Part shown: piece after piece, positions 1 through 14,640 of the stretch
Layout: each line of letters opens with the position of its first letter
How positions within the stretch are numbered: the stretch's first letter is position 1
Source of the DNA: Dromaius novaehollandiae
Taxonomy: Eukaryota > Chordata > Aves > Casuariiformes > Dromaiidae
Reading direction: 5' to 3'
NCBI RefSeq assembly: GCF_036370855.1
Contig: NC_088100.1
Span: 36,530,563-36,594,562 of the forward strand
DNA: 64,000 nucleotides
Made by a program: the position numbers and the translations under genes
Notes under the pieces: generated by a model
Told to the model about the DNA's origin: nothing
Seen by the model: only the letters and a program-made list of their open reading frames with translations
Databases searched by the model: none

Positions 1-3000
1 GGGTTTTAACTCTTATTTTCAGATTTAATGTCATTTAATTGCTGATTACATATTCAAAATACAGCAGAACACTTGGGAAGCCTCCCCTTTCTAAAGAGTA
101 TTCATGGCAACCTCAGAGGCCTGCCACTTTCCTGACCGTACACTGTTTCTGTGCCAACAGCAGCAATAAATGAACAGTTAGCCTTCATCATACCTGAGAC
201 ACATTATAGTCTTTCTTTTTCTTTTCTCCAGGTTTCCATTATTCATGAAAAATGAGAAGAAACACAGAGACTTCCATGCTTTGTGTGCTTTTAATGCACT
301 GGAGGAGCTCCACTTACTTCTTGTAGCTCTATCTAAAGTGCAAAACTAGGTGCAGGGTGTCCGGTGTCAGAGCTGCTATTAACCACCAATACTGAAGCTA
401 ACATTTTTGAAGTCTGAGCACTCACAGCTCACACTTGCCTTCCTGGAAAAATGCTGGCTTTGCAAAACATTTGGACCTACTTGTTTAGTAGAAGTCTTCA
501 AAGAATTCTTTTTTTCCTTGGAGTAACTAAGACTCAAAGAAAATCTCCTGAAAATCTGGCTTCCAAACTCACCAAAAACATGTTGAATTCGATCTCTCTT
601 CTTGACTTTTTCAAATATAACCTAGATTAATTACTAGCAACACTAGTTCAGTCTTGTCCTGAGTGGAATGAAGACCAGAATCTTACCCATCAGTGCCTTT
701 GAGAAACACTTCCAAACTTTTCAGTTTGTTACTGATGCTGTGAGCTGGAAAAATCAATTTCTGAGCTAACATATAAATGAGCACAGCAAGCAATTTCTTT
801 TTCCAAGGAGCATTTGTAATGAGAGGCAAAAGACTCTTAAGAAAAAAGTTTTAAACTGGAGAAGAGATTAAGCAGGTCAAATAGGCAGTCATTCACAAGC
901 AAGTGTTTGAGTGATAGGAATAAGTACCCTACACTTGACTTGGCCATAGCATACAAACCACACTGCCTAAATACTTGCAACCATACCAGTCAGGTATTTC
1001 TCGGTGAACACTAGGATCAAACTGAACAATTCAGGCAGTGTTTTGCCCTTCAGCTCCTCACCTGGAGAAATTGCTCTTTTTCTTACTGTATGGCAGCCAG
1101 GAAACCCCTACTGGAAAATGACTTAATCATGTAAGACAAGACAGAACAGCCCATAAGGCTTGCTCATTTTCAGCAGCTGAAAGTATTGATTTGTGTTCAC
1201 TCTTTGAACTGGCTGCAATATGAATGATAATGAGGAAGAGAGAGAAACTCTGTATTTCACCTCTAAAGAGCTCTAGTGCATCACCTTCTCTGGGCAGGTA
1301 ACATGACAAAGCAGGGCAGGCAAAGGTGGGGAGGGCGGGAAGAGAGTTGTTCAAAGGCAGCATCAGTCACACAGATGGGACTAACTCAGCCTGGGGAGAA
1401 AAATGAGGACGCATGAATGATAAATGCTTTTTCTTTAGGATTCTCTTCAAGATTCACTTCTTCATGAGTGATTCATTGTTTTCCTTCTTCATTCTCAGGT
1501 TATCTTAATAAGCATTTGAAAAACTTTTATTCAGTAATAAAAGGAAATAAGGCTCGAAGTCTCATTTCATAAATCATAATTGACATTCAAAATATGCTGA
1601 AATATCAGGGCTCATTTTTGCAGTGGCTTTTGAAAGGGAGGGCATCCTGTGAATCATATATAATACTGTTTGCACTCTGTTGGAGCTGAACTAACCAAAA
1701 CTTCGGAGGGCCTGAGAGGGGAATGTTATGGTTCTCATGGAGCTTATGGCCATTTTCCATATCTTCGACCCTTCTCTTTCTTCTTTTGCTTCATGCAGAT
1801 GCTTGCATTGGGACAGGCAGGGAAAGTGGCTTCACTTTTCAGTATTATTCACTAGGCCACAAGTATCCAAATTCCAGATCACAGAAGTATTAAGCGTATT
1901 TGACCTACCCTCTATGCAAAAAAAAAAAATCTAATTTTATCTAAATAAAATAAATAAAAAATAAGCAAAATTCTGCAGAATATAAACTCTCTTTTAATTA
2001 AACCTAGGCCGTATCTAAAGCATAGTTCATAGTTCATCCAGACAGATGAAAGGAGAGGGATCTATTATGATCTTTCACATGTTCCAGCCTGGCCCTGTGC
2101 ATCCTCTCCTTTTGCAGGAAGCTCTTTCAAACATAACTGTAAAATCTGAAACATTAGCTCCAAAGAGGTAACACAGAACAGTGAGATTCAAAACTGCAAC
2201 AAACTGGAAAATGTAAGTAGGTACAGCTTGTATGAAACCCCACTCTTATTACCGAGCTGAGCCTCAGAAAGGCTCAGGGAAAAATAAAGTTCTCCAGTAG
2301 TTGTTGTTTTCCCAGTCAACCCAGCCACCAGAAGTAGCTTCAGAGACCCACTTGCTGTGATGAAAGTTCCCAAGGCAGAAAGAAAGTTTCAAAGGACCTT
2401 ATTATTCAGCTGCCTGTCTACGTGAATATTATTTTTTTGTTAAGAGACGAAATACCTCCACAGAAACTACTGGCTGCCCAGGATGCAGACTGCTTACGCT
2501 GAGGGTTATAAGCATATTTCCAGCTGTGAAGGGTCTCATACAGCCTCCACTCGCTCAAAACATTTTCTATCTCAGAAAATCCATATACAAAAAAGTTTTT
2601 ACTGCCTGCAGTTTAGGTAAGAACTGGCAGGTGTTTGGGCTCTTGCACCCCTGTTCCCTGTCCTTCCCTGGCCACTTCTGTACTTTGAGGCATTACTGCA
2701 CCAGCTTCTGTCCATGGCAGTAAATAGCCAAAACTTCTGCCATCTGAAATGAAGCATACAGACTCAAGTATGTTCAGCCTCAAGAAAGGTAAATGTAGGC
2801 TTTCGGTAAGTGCATATTTTCTAAAGAATTCCAAGATGGAGTTACTGTAGTTGTAACCAAGGGCCAAGAATTCTTATGAGTAATTTCTGTCAGTGCTTTT
2901 TTTACAAAAAAAAATCTTTTAGCAGATATTAAAAAAGAGAAGTTGCTTGTGATGTTTAGAAAGTGTTGTCTTCCTTGAAATGAAAACCTAGTTACCTTTA

Positions 3001-6000
3001 GAAGACTGAGTTTTGATTAGCTAAAAAGAAAAAAAAACCAATCTTTTTCCCCTCAAGAACCAGAGTTTGATTGATAATTTGGCAATATTTGTCCCTCCAA
3101 AGCCAAAATAAATGAGTAGCAGTAGCACCTCGGTCATATGAAAAGGCCCAAATGCCACAAACTTTGTAGTCCCAAGAAACTTCATAGATTCCTTTTCCAT
3201 GGTGATAACCTGGTAGTGATGCTAATCTCAGGCAGCGACAGGGAGAGCAAAACCTTGGAGAAGGCAGGATAGGTTGCACGTACCAAACTGACAGCAAATA
3301 ATGAGAGTTCCACAGTTTGTGGGCCATCTGCATGAAGAAACTCTGCTTCCCTCTTCTTATTTTTCACAATATGAAAGCTACCCAGCCAAAGAAAATGATT
3401 GTACAGTATTTAATTATTTGCCTCTGTCATTCACAATAATCATAAGGCACAAATTTGTCTTAAAAAATATAGTCTGTATGATGAAATCAGGTTCAGAATC
3501 ATGGGAATATTTCTATCTTTTTTTCTGACGAAAGGCCCATAGGAAATTGCAAAGCTTGCAGTGAAAAGGCTCCTAAAATCTTCTAACCTGATTGCTTTGT
3601 TTCCATTAAATTGAAGGCTTCTTTCCTTCATGTCATGGTAGTTTTACTTTTAGCTACTAGCTGAAATGCTTATGGTTATAGAAAAGTTCAATAGTGAATT
3701 TCAAGATTTCTAGACTGAGCGCATTTTTTTCTTTTAGCAAAGTCTCTACTAGGATCAGGACCCAGTGATTCCCTCCCTGCATGTCTAAATTGTCCAGCAA
3801 CAGTTCCTCATAGTTCACGGTCATGACAGCAGGTCCAAAGCCAGTCCAGCACCTGCAGTTTGCCCTCTCAGGGACCACACCAAGGTTAAAAAAACCGACA
3901 ATCCAGCTCCTGCATAACAAAGTACTGCTTATTCACAACAGAAGTGCTTTGAAGTAAATGCAGCACTGAATGGTCTTTAAGCCTATCTGCATTACCAGGC
4001 AAGCACCTACCTTCTGCATAGCAACCATGGCACATACAAACTTGTGCACCTCCTGTTCTCCCTCTTTCTCCTACAGGCCAGTCCTGCCATTTTACATAGT
4101 TTTAAGTCTTTTGACTTCAGCCCTTCTGAACTAGGTAAAATTAATCTGAACTGGAAATGTCACTTGTTATCTGCACTCTTTCAAAACAGAGTTTTGTATT
4201 AAGCACTAAATAATGTCTTCTAGATCCTCTATTTCCTCAAGAACACAGACACTACCAAGGTTATAAATGTATATATATACCATTTATAACACTAATTCAG
4301 CAATGTCTTAATATTCTGTGATTCCACAGATGCATCTGTCACAATGGGTAAAATTTAGGAGATGCTTCCATGTCGTTCCAGGCACTAAAATGTTACAATG
4401 ACCATAGGTGGGAAAATAAACCGCAGGTAATATAGTACTTCAGGTTTCTTGAACTATCCAGAACATACAATTGTACATGTGTCTTCTGAGATTTCAAATA
4501 ACTGTCTCCATTTTTCTCAGAAAAAACTGTACATGCTCCCATCCTTCTTTTAAAACTTCGGTACTTTCTGACTCACTCAGAAACACCTTTGTAAATTTAT
4601 GTTTGGAGCTGAAGTTCCAGTTACACATCCAGGTGCAACTCTGCAAACTTTGTGGAAACTGTCCTATCAATATGATAAACTCTCAAAATCAAAGTGATTT
4701 ATAACATCAAAAACCCGAGCAGCCTTAAAAATATGCATTGATGCTTGGTTGTGCAGTGACATTTTTTTAAATGTTGGCTGATTTCAGAGTGCTATGAATA
4801 TAGAATATTAAACACCAAAATTTTGTGTGATGCTGCTTGCTCTTTAAAAAGTAGAGGGTTGAAATTTATTTAGTTTAAGAGAAGAAGAATTGCATGGCTT
4901 TTTGTTTTTTTAATAAATAGCTGAAATGATTACCTACCATAGAACTGTAAATATTTTTCTTTATGGATTTGTGGTAGAAATTTAAAATGCATCCTGTACT
5001 GTAGGAGCCAGAAAAATGACTATGAAGCCATACACAGGAGTAACTCTTCTCCAGCAAATCCCGCATCCACGATGACTTTGACAATCCATAGGATTTCATC
5101 TTTTTCCGTTAGATCATACTTGCACCACATTTATGTTACTGATGCAAGTCAAGAAAAATACAATCTTTAATAGCTTGTTAATACACTGCGGTGGTGAATT
5201 ACATTTTCTTTCTGCTGTTCTTAATAGGTATGCTCTCAGACATCTGAGACACAGACCACATCCTGAGAGCAATTCCAGGCACCTCTCACCACAGACTCCG
5301 GATGAACAGAACTGAGCCTTTAATGTAGAGGTATTTTTATTTAAGACAAAAAAACATAACAAGGAATGTAGTTAGAAGGTCTTCTTGTTATTTCTCAAAG
5401 CTGTCTCACAGCTGCTCAGCAGCATAGGCAAAATTAATTAGGGCAGAATAACAGAGTAGCAGCGCAGGTTGAGGTTGGAGGTGGAGGGGTCAGTGCATTG
5501 TGGGTAACAGTGGGAGAAGGTAGGTCTCTCTCGTCTTTCACCAGTTGCAGATCTCATCTTGCAGTACAGACTCCTTTTCCCTAGCAGGAGCCTCTGCCTC
5601 ATTTACCCTGATCTCTCCTTCAAGAGCAAACCTGGTTCTCCAAGGCTTCAGCCCAGACAAAATCAGCAGTAGGATGTTGGCTTTCTTTTGCTGGCACCAT
5701 TTTACCACCATTCACAGCCTGTTACCACAGACAGCTGCACGTGTGCTTATGCTTAAATTGGTCCTATGTTTATTTACTGTGTGTATTATCAAACAACAGA
5801 AGGGTAAGAGATGCCTGGGGAATAAAACAGAAAGTAACAATACTGTATTGGTTAGCATGACTGAAATGCGAAGAATGGTTATGCTTGTTTTTGCATGTGT
5901 GTAAACCAGAAAACCTAATCCCAAGCACAATATGCCGTTTCGCATGGCCACATCTATGTGTTAATATAAGCCAAGTTTGGCAACTAGTCAATTTTATAAC

Positions 6001-9000
6001 TAACTGAGAATTAAGCTCTCTGAAATAATCACAGTGAACTAAAAGAAGGAATTTAAATGCAGGCTGCCATGTGGTACAGAGATATCAGAGATACTGTCCA
6101 GCTGAAAGCAGCCTGGTTTCAGCAACACAGAGCTCCGTGGGAGTCAATTCTCCCTTCAAGGGAGCAGAAGGCCACGCTGATGTGCGTCCTGCTGCAGTCA
6201 ACCCGCATCTAGTATTCAGGTCCCTTGGGAAAAGCTTTGCAGGCTAACTCCACATCACATTGTAGACTGCAGCACAGGCATACACGGGCACCACTCAGAG
6301 TACAACAGCAGTGAGCATTTACCTCCCTAATATCAGCAATAGCACCTTAGCAAAAGCACTCACCTGAGCTGTGGGAAATTTAGCTTCAGCCCTCCACCTT
6401 GTTCATAGTATATATGGGGGCAGAGTTCTGCCATTTCCCAGAGAGGCTCTTACCAAGCAATGGTAATCTCATCCCCTTATCGGCACTTCTCTCTATGAAG
6501 TAAGGTATCAAGCGTGTATATGCACTAATCTGAGCAGGCATCAGGACCCTGGTGTATTCTCACCCTCCTCTAGTTGAGAGTTGTAGCCCAAGGCTATCAT
6601 ATACAGTTATTCCTGCTCTCCTTGTCCCATTAAATATAGAACACATGAAAAAAAGAGAAGCATTTATGTTGTGAGATATAATTTACACACACATTTTGAA
6701 AAAGCTTCTGGAGGCTTTGCTTATCCTGCCAAGAAGACTGCTGGGAGGGAAACTCAGCCCAGACATAGCAATTAGGGTATGAGCTCTGGCAGACCTCTGC
6801 CTCGGCATAATAAAATTAGCATTTTGTTCCTCCATCCTAGCACTGACCAAAGGGAAGGAAAGCATTCACTGGACCAGAGCAGGAGGGCCATAATGACATG
6901 AGCCTTTTTCATTTCTATGGTATGTGTTTTTACCTACCCATTTTTTCCTTACTCCATCCAAGCAGAAAGAACCAGAGCAGAGGTGGTTTCCTTTTCTCTT
7001 TCTGCTCTCCATTAGGTTTCTGTATTTACCCCTGGAGGGGGTTGAAGGTTGCCACATCTTGAGTCAGTTGGGCAAAACCTGCCAGGCAGCATCCACCAGA
7101 AAGCTCCCAACACAGATCGCCGAGTGGTATGAACCAGTCTCTGAGCTGCTGTTGCTAAAAACAGCTGGCAAATCTCACTCAGTTTTTGGTAAAAGGAAGA
7201 AAAATTGCAAAAGCGAAAATAGCTATTGCCTGAAAAGTTGCAGATATAGCTAAACTCCTCTGTGGGTCTGCACACAATAGCCGAAGAAATAAAATGGCAA
7301 TGTTAGTACATGAAATCTGCAGTGGAAAACCATGAGCTCTGTCCATCTCCAGCTGAAACAAGCTCTCTGTGTGAAACATGCCAAGCCCAAATGGTTAATG
7401 ACTGAGCAAAGGCAGCAGGAGAGAAGAGAGCTGTCCCCTGACTAGCACTTTCAAATAAGTCAGATCTCTTGGCTGCTGCTTCGGGGATCAGTCTTAAGGG
7501 CATCTGAACTCCAGACACCAGCTGGGGCTGCCGCTGCTAGCCTGGCCATTTGCTATTCTAAGAGCCGTGCCAGATAAGTTGTTTGTATGGTCTGGAGCAG
7601 AATAAGGTCTCGATTACACAAATTCTCACTGCATTGCTATTATTTATCCCCATCCTCAGATCAAAAACCTTTTACATAGACCATATTCACTCCTACTCTC
7701 CTATGCCATGCTATTTGCCAGTAAGCTCTGTTTATTGAACAAAGCTGACTGACATTTCTGAAAGTCTTTCTTTATGGACCAGTCCCATCCTAATAACTGC
7801 AGCAAGTGAATGCACAAAGCTCAGTGGGATTTGAGAGCAGTGATCAGCCACTCATTCTCTTCTGCAGAAATCCTTGCAGGTTTCTCATTCTCAGGATGTC
7901 AAAGTCCCCTCTGCTACTGCATTGAACAACACAGTTTGTTCTTCATTCACCCTCACTCTAGGTAAAAGGCAAAAATGTGTGCCTTATACAATAATTAGCT
8001 GTGCAAAATCAATATCCTAATCCACTGAAGAGGGCACGGCCAAAGAATATGGAAATAAGGCATATAATGGACCTTAGAGAGTTTTCTGCAGAGGCCACGT
8101 GAGAGCAAGGAAAAAGCTAATGAAGGGGCTGCTCCCTTCCACAGACACTAACATGCTAAAGGAGCAGTGTTCTCACCCACAGCTTTGTCCTCCAGGTTCA
8201 GATAATTTTTCAGATCAGTTGAGCTCAAATATCTGAGGGCTGCTTCAAGATAAGGCCAAAGATTTGACCAAGATGCAGTATCTGGAAGAAGTTTGCAGTC
8301 GAGATATCTGTCTCTCCGCAGTGGCTTGCCTAAGCCAATATGCTTGTTAAATCACTACACCAAGAGGTCTTGAGTCTGCAGTTCACAGGAAAGAAAAAAG
8401 GTCCATTTAGGTGCTAAAATGTTTTTCCTCAAACGGAGCAAATGCAAGTACATTTTAGATTCAAATTAGGCACTAAAGATATATTTCAGACACTATCCAT
8501 CTTAAGCTTAACTCCTTCCAGTTCTACTCTAACAGATAAACAGTGCATGTTTTCCCTGTTTTGATTACTCTCCAGTTCAAAGGCTCAAATACTTGAACCA
8601 TTTATGTCCCTCCAAGGTCTGAATCTACAGCCATAGATGCTCAGTAGCATCACACACTTTACACTAATATTACCAAACTGACAGTTATTCCACATCTCTG
8701 TTTACTGATATTCCTGGAAGTTACAGGATTATATTTAATGTGGGAAGCTGTGGGTCTCTTAAACACATTATTATCTGAACCAATATAAGTAGGTCACCTC
8801 GATAAAAGAATATAAAATGAGACTGATAAGCAATGCCTTAGACAAAAATACAGAGTAGCCATTAAGATAAAACAGTTAAAAACTATGATTTCTTTGGCTA
8901 TATATACATATACATATTTTAATTAATCAGTCATTTTCTGAAAGACCAAGAAGTAGAAAATATGCTTGCTAAACTGCTTCACCATTGATTTTTAAACAGC

Positions 9001-12000
9001 CTCAGGTCATGTCCTTCTTCGTCTTTGAATCACCTATTGAAATAATTGATGTGCAGGCATGGGGACTTATCAGTCCAAATTCAAAATTATGCCTCACTCA
9101 GCATTTTAAATGATTATCTTTGTGTTTTTGAGGTTCCTGAAACCTTATGTTTCCCTTTGGACCGATGCTACTGAAGATACCTAGAGGCGCTGTATTCAAA
9201 GGTCTTAAAGAATTGAAAGATGGCATTGCACAGATATATCTCTTTATTATCATGCTCCAAAAACTCATCAAGAAATTAAGCACATGACTGAGTAGAATAC
9301 CATTGGGGAATGAACTATAGAGCCCTGCTTATTTTTAATTGCACTTTATACTTCAAAGAAGGCTCTGCCCAGTGACAGCAGCCTGCACATTCCTCTGTTA
9401 GATCTGTCCCCATAGAACTGAGCCAGCCTCAGGGTTGAAAGACCTCATTCCCCAGTGTCTGCCCCCAAGCCACTTGGTTTTCCATTGCCCATTGCCCATC
9501 AGACTCTGAGCTGACTGATGGCACTTTGGGAACACTTAGTCATTCTGGTGCCAAACGCTCACTTATTCCAAGTCAAGGAGCAAAGTAATCAGATGAGCAA
9601 ACGTGCCAGTGGCAGACGGAGGAAGACTGAACTGACATCAAAGGTTTAAGTATGGCTCTGTTCTTTAGGAAAAAACAGCTCCCAGAAAGTCCCAGGCAAT
9701 CTGGAAGTTTTAAACATTCCTAAGGGGAAAAAGGGAAGCTTAGCTGAGGTTACTGGCAATTTTTAGTGGGGAATTCTGTTGTGCACATGGCATAAAGAAG
9801 AAAAATTGGTAGAATATTCACACTTCTTTAATGTGAGGAGCATGGCTGCAGGAGCTCTCTGCACAACTTACCTCATAAGGTGCAAGAGAAGAAAGAATGA
9901 GAGCCATAATTTTTTCTATTAATTCTCTCTAGTTCTTTGATCTCTCATTCTTCTGTCTTTGACAGGATGGATGTGAGAGTGTGGATGCTACACTGTTTGT
10001 GGGATCTAATCTAATGATTCAAATGGAAAACTGGGCAAGAGAGTTTGCTCATCCCATACAGAGATACTTCTGTCACTGGGCTAGCAGTTGACTCAGTAGG
10101 TGACAGCACTTAGTTTCTAGTTTAGTCAGCTTCTGGTTTTATCTGATTTTTGGAGGTAGAACAATTAAAATCAAAGAAGGTCAGCTTGTGACTATCCAGT
10201 AAATCAGTAATTCACTGTTTGATGCAGAATATTGACCACATTTTACTAAAGTTATGAAAAAGTGTCTATTTTGTTAGGAATACACAGGTCAAAATCAAGG
10301 ACTGCAGATAATACTATTCATTTCAGGACAGAGGACAGCAAGGCAAACAGCTGCCATCTGATGTTGCACAACCAACAAGAAATCAGGCTTTGGCCAAGGA
10401 AACAATATTCTCCTATTCGTCTGAGAAACACCTGAAGTCTTTCCTGTCCCTGCAGCATCCCTAAGATCTCCGTCCAGGTCTTCATATACTTAAACATCTA
10501 AACTCCACCATTTGGGAATGTAAGTTTCAAAAACACTATGTAGCCTTTACCTGACTCCACAACTGACCAAAATCCCACTGGTACACTGAACCTAGATGCT
10601 AACCCACAGCAACAAACAACTCGAAGACCTAGCTCTGACCAAAGCTCTGAACACCTCCAAAGAGGTTTTAAAATGGCTGGATCACAGAAACTGCAACACA
10701 CAGGTACCGTGTGGATCAAGTCCTGTATTTTTTAAGTCTTCTCTCAAAGATTCATGTACCCAGTTGAAATTCTGCACATTTACTACAGCGATGTGCATAC
10801 AAAAGAATTCAGCTGTTCCTCTGCTTCCACCTGGTATCTCATGCTCTACATTTTGGGCACTAAACCTACCTTTCTATCTATTAGCAGCTCTTTATTCCAA
10901 GAAAAAAAAATCCTCAGTAAAGCTGCTTGATTGATTCACTGTGAATAAATCTAAAGCATTTATCCATTATACTCTGTGCAAACAATCCTGTCTTCTATGA
11001 AAGTGTCATTTATTCCTGGGAATGAGAGGGGAAACTTAATATATAAAGAAATGTCTGTTTCAAGTTGTCCATAAATAGATAGTTAATCTCTATTTGGTAT
11101 ATGCCTGGCTATGTTTCACATGACACTTCTTTTCTCCAGATGGATGTTTAGAGATTCAAGCATAACAACAATGGACAAATAGCAATGAACTAAAACTAGC
11201 CAGCATTCTTGTTTCTGTGTAGCTACCACTTTTCTGACATGAATACAAGTATTTAGACATTGAAAAAACATAGTTTTTCAACCTTTCATTCGGATGCTTA
11301 GTAAAAAAATACTCTCTATGAGCAATCATCTGAAATTTTAAGAAAAGTTTAAAATATTTTCTCTATAGTATTATAATACTTCTAGTACTGAGCATTTTAA
11401 ATTGCTTTCATATTAGCCTGTGCATTTGCTTCTATGCTTTTGTGTAATAATATGGGAAAGGGTGTCAGATAGCTTTTTTGAATCTTGCCTGTTACAGGTT
11501 AACAGACCACTAGTGCCAAGAAGTGACAAGGGTGGAAGGACCTGCAGTGTCTGAGGAGGGTGCAGCACCCCCCAAATTCCCACACTCTGATCCTAAGGAA
11601 CCATGAAGGAAGCACAGAAATATATACTTAGGATGCACAAAAACTTCTATGTGGACTTTCTCTTTGCTAAGCCTTCTCTGTGTGTCCAGGTTTCAAAACA
11701 GAATAGAAAACACACTGGGTCTTCAAGAATTTAAGAGAGAATTTAGCTCTTCCAGTGCAGCTTTCCTAGACTCAGACACAATCTTCCAAATATTTTAGAT
11801 GTTTAATTTAGGGTGCTCTGAAAAACATGCTGAACTGAATGTTACCAGCCACTTATCAGTTTGAGTAATGTTAAATGGCCCTCATTACATTCTGTTGTTC
11901 TCTACATTCAAGAATCATCTTCTTTTATAGCCCTTCTGCTGCTCTGTTTAAGTGGAGGAAGACTGTATGTCTTCCGAACTTTTTCAGAACACTAGGAGTT

Positions 12001-14395
12001 GGATGTGTCTAACATACTTGTACCTCTTTTAAAATTACTGATTTTAGAAAGGATGAATAACTGTCCATTTTCTCTGTAGGGTGACTGACATGTTCATTTT
12101 CACTCACATGTGCATGAACTTTGATAAGCATTATGATATAAGAATGCTTCTTCCTACATTACAGTAGCACTTTCATGTGGGAATAAATGCAGTACTTTGT
12201 CTAAAATACCAATAATTACACCATACAAGGTAAGCGGCGTAAGTACCGGACATAGCATTGCTGTTGCATGCTATTGAACAGCCACTTAGCCACTGTTCTG
12301 TTTGACAACCAAAGAGCCACTCCAACAAAATCATTTTTATTTTAAAAAGACTAAAATGCCTCAAAAATAATGCTCTGCTGAACTGAATGTTCCATTACAA
12401 ACAGAAGTAAATCTGTCACTAATCGAGTGAATATACATGGTGATAAATGCGACTGATAAAAAGACCTGTGGGATTGAACTTGGAGAGTGAATCCAATACA
12501 CAGTTATCACCACTCTCCAAGTGAATATGGGGCAAAGAAAAGAGGAAAGGAAGAAGGAGGCAGTAAGTTCTGTAGAAGTAAGCTCAGGTCTGGGCGGGTG
12601 GGAGTTGAAATCCCAACCCTCACGCTAACTCCCTGTAGAAACTTTCCCAGTTTCAACCCCAAACAGCAATTTGTGAATCATCTGAGGCAAGATGATTAAA
12701 TACCAGCCTGTTTGGACACTCTTTTGCCCAGACCTGTGCTTGCTCTGGCTACCTTCTACATTGCAGAGACGCAAGGCAGCACTGTCCAAAGGCACTGTGC
12801 TCTCCGCTTAGCCTGAGCACAGCACCTCAGCATCAGAGCTCACTTGCACTCAGCAGTGAGAGTGCAGCTCTGGGAAAGGACGATTTAGACAGAGCACCTT
12901 ATATATGAGAAATTACAGAGAAGACTTTCCTGATCTCCGCTTCAGAAAGGGACATCAGAGAAGGGAGGGCAGAAATGAGATCCTTGTCCAGGCACATATA
13001 ATTCTCTTGCAGTTCTTCATATGTCTCCAGGTTTGGTATGCATGACTTCTTTATTGCTTTATTCACATACCTTCTTGTTTCTAGCATCCTTTGACCCCTT
13101 GTCATTATACAAGGAAGAGGGGGACATCCAGGAACCAGAAGAAGGCAAGCCTGGAGCTTCCCCTATTCTTCTGTGACACTCATGGTTGCAGCTTCTTTCT
13201 GGGACAAGAAGTCAGCATCATCCTGAAAGGGATGTTACACAGATATCAAGCATTTGCTAATGGTGAACATCAAAAAAATTAGATGAGACTTTTTGGACAG
13301 GATATAAGCCCACTGGCTGAGGTCCTAAAACAATATCTAAATATGGTTAGGATGAACTTCCCTCAGCACTTGCATCCCAGACACCTTGCTGCAGGGCTCC
13401 TTGGAGGCTTTTCTTCACCATCTGGTACCACCCATTGTCTCCACTGGTTTCCATGAATACCAGAATCTCAGGCTCACCCTGATGCTGATCCCAGTTATTT
13501 TCTGTGACAAGACATTGGACTAAAGTCCTGTTGGTCTGATCCAGAAAGAGAATTCTGGTGATCCTACCTAGAAGTAAAATCATAACAATACCACAATTCA
13601 TAAGTACTAAGCACAAAATTACCACTTATCTTGCAGTTACATGTAGCTTAGAACCCATGAGCATGACTACCCATGAAGAAAGACTACCAGAGTCTGATGT
13701 TTCTTTGACTGGAAAGTCCTCTCAAAAAATTCAAAATAATGAACTCCAGAAAGTCTTAGAAATCAAGTTATTATGTGACAGCACCCCTTCTTATTGTGTA
13801 TCCTAATTGAATTTAACATGACACTACATCTCTATAGAAAAAGACAATGACAAATTTTACTTATTTTGCTACAGAATACCCAGAAACATATCTGAAACAG
13901 ATCTCAACTAGATTACCCCATTGACAGCAGTGATAAATGATTGTCATTTTCATCCTGTAAAGGACTTTTTAAATATTAAACTTCTGAAATCAAATGCTCT
14001 GATGAGGTAAATAAGTGCACATTTTGTTAGCATTCTACGAAAGCCACAGTGTGGCTTTGGTGATACTGTCATTGCCTTCACCAGGGACACAGCCAAATAA
14101 GAAACACTTCTTCATTGATTCCCACTTTACATTCCTTGATTGGACACATCTATACCAGGAATTTTAAATGAATTATTTCCTGGACATTCTCTGGCACTGA
14201 GGCCAACTGGCACAGAACACCTCATTTCCATACTATCAAATTCTCTTTCCCTTATAAACAAAGTGGCAGCATCCAAACTGCTTTGGGAATGGCTTATGCT
14301 AATTCCCAGACCATGCCTGGAGATTGTTCAGGGGAGTGATACTTGCCTCAGGCCAAACCCAAAGACCATTCTGACCAATTCTGATAAGAGAGACA
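1..14395. other. Unique non-coding DNA, no gene recognised
   Basis: About 14 kb of AT-rich single-copy-looking sequence. ORFs here are at most about 112 codons (10596-10934 plus), have no recognisable domain and are not flanked by convincing splice sites. No interspersed repeat was recognised apart from the A-rich tract near 1.9 kb. Two minus-strand ORFs at 12.9-13.6 kb are discussed as a finding. Conserved regulatory elements may be present but cannot be recognised from one sequence. Confidence 0.6.
1918..1967. repeat. A-rich low-complexity tract
   Basis: A run of about twelve adenines is followed by TAAA/TAAAA-type units. It could be a decayed poly(A) or simple-repeat tract. No retroposed gene body is recognisable immediately upstream on either strand. 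Confidence 0.6.
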
Positions 14396-14640
14396 ATCAT
14401 AGAAATAGTCATTGCAGATCATCTAGTCCAATCTCCCACTTGAAATTGGACTATTGCAAGCCTTAGATCAGGTCTGCCACCTCTTTATTCAGTCTTGGAA
14501 AGATCCAAGAATGGACAACCTCTCTGAGCAAGTTGTTCCAGGGTTATCTTAAGCTGCTGGTGAAATAATTTTTCTTGCAGTCCAACCCGAACCCCCTAAG
14601 CCACAATCTTTGTCGATTGCCTGCTGCTGTGCTGTCTGGA
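14396..14640 (-). mobile_element. CR1 LINE 3'-end fragment
   Basis: Read on the plus strand this is the complement of a CR1 3' region. It opens with ATCATAGAAA, the complement of the CR1 tail repeat. It continues with GATCATCTAGTCCAATCTCC, then 'caacctctctgagcaagttg ttccagggtt', the usual antisense CR1 order (a diverged form of the motif for 'small area affected', then 'insert in front of weak point'). The element is therefore on the minus strand and 5'-truncated to about 245 bp, as is typical of CR1. Divergence is high, so the insertion is old. It carries no ORF. The subfamily cannot be assigned by eye. Confidence 0.8.

Noticed and set aside
3650..3920. Pyrimidine tract plus AG at 3.73 kb as a splice acceptor with a following exon
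   Set aside because: No frame stays open in a protein-like way after it, and no matching donor stands out.
4310..4330. ATTCTGTGATTCC word resembling a CR1 tail
   Set aside because: No CR1 sequence precedes or follows it; the short word is expected by chance.
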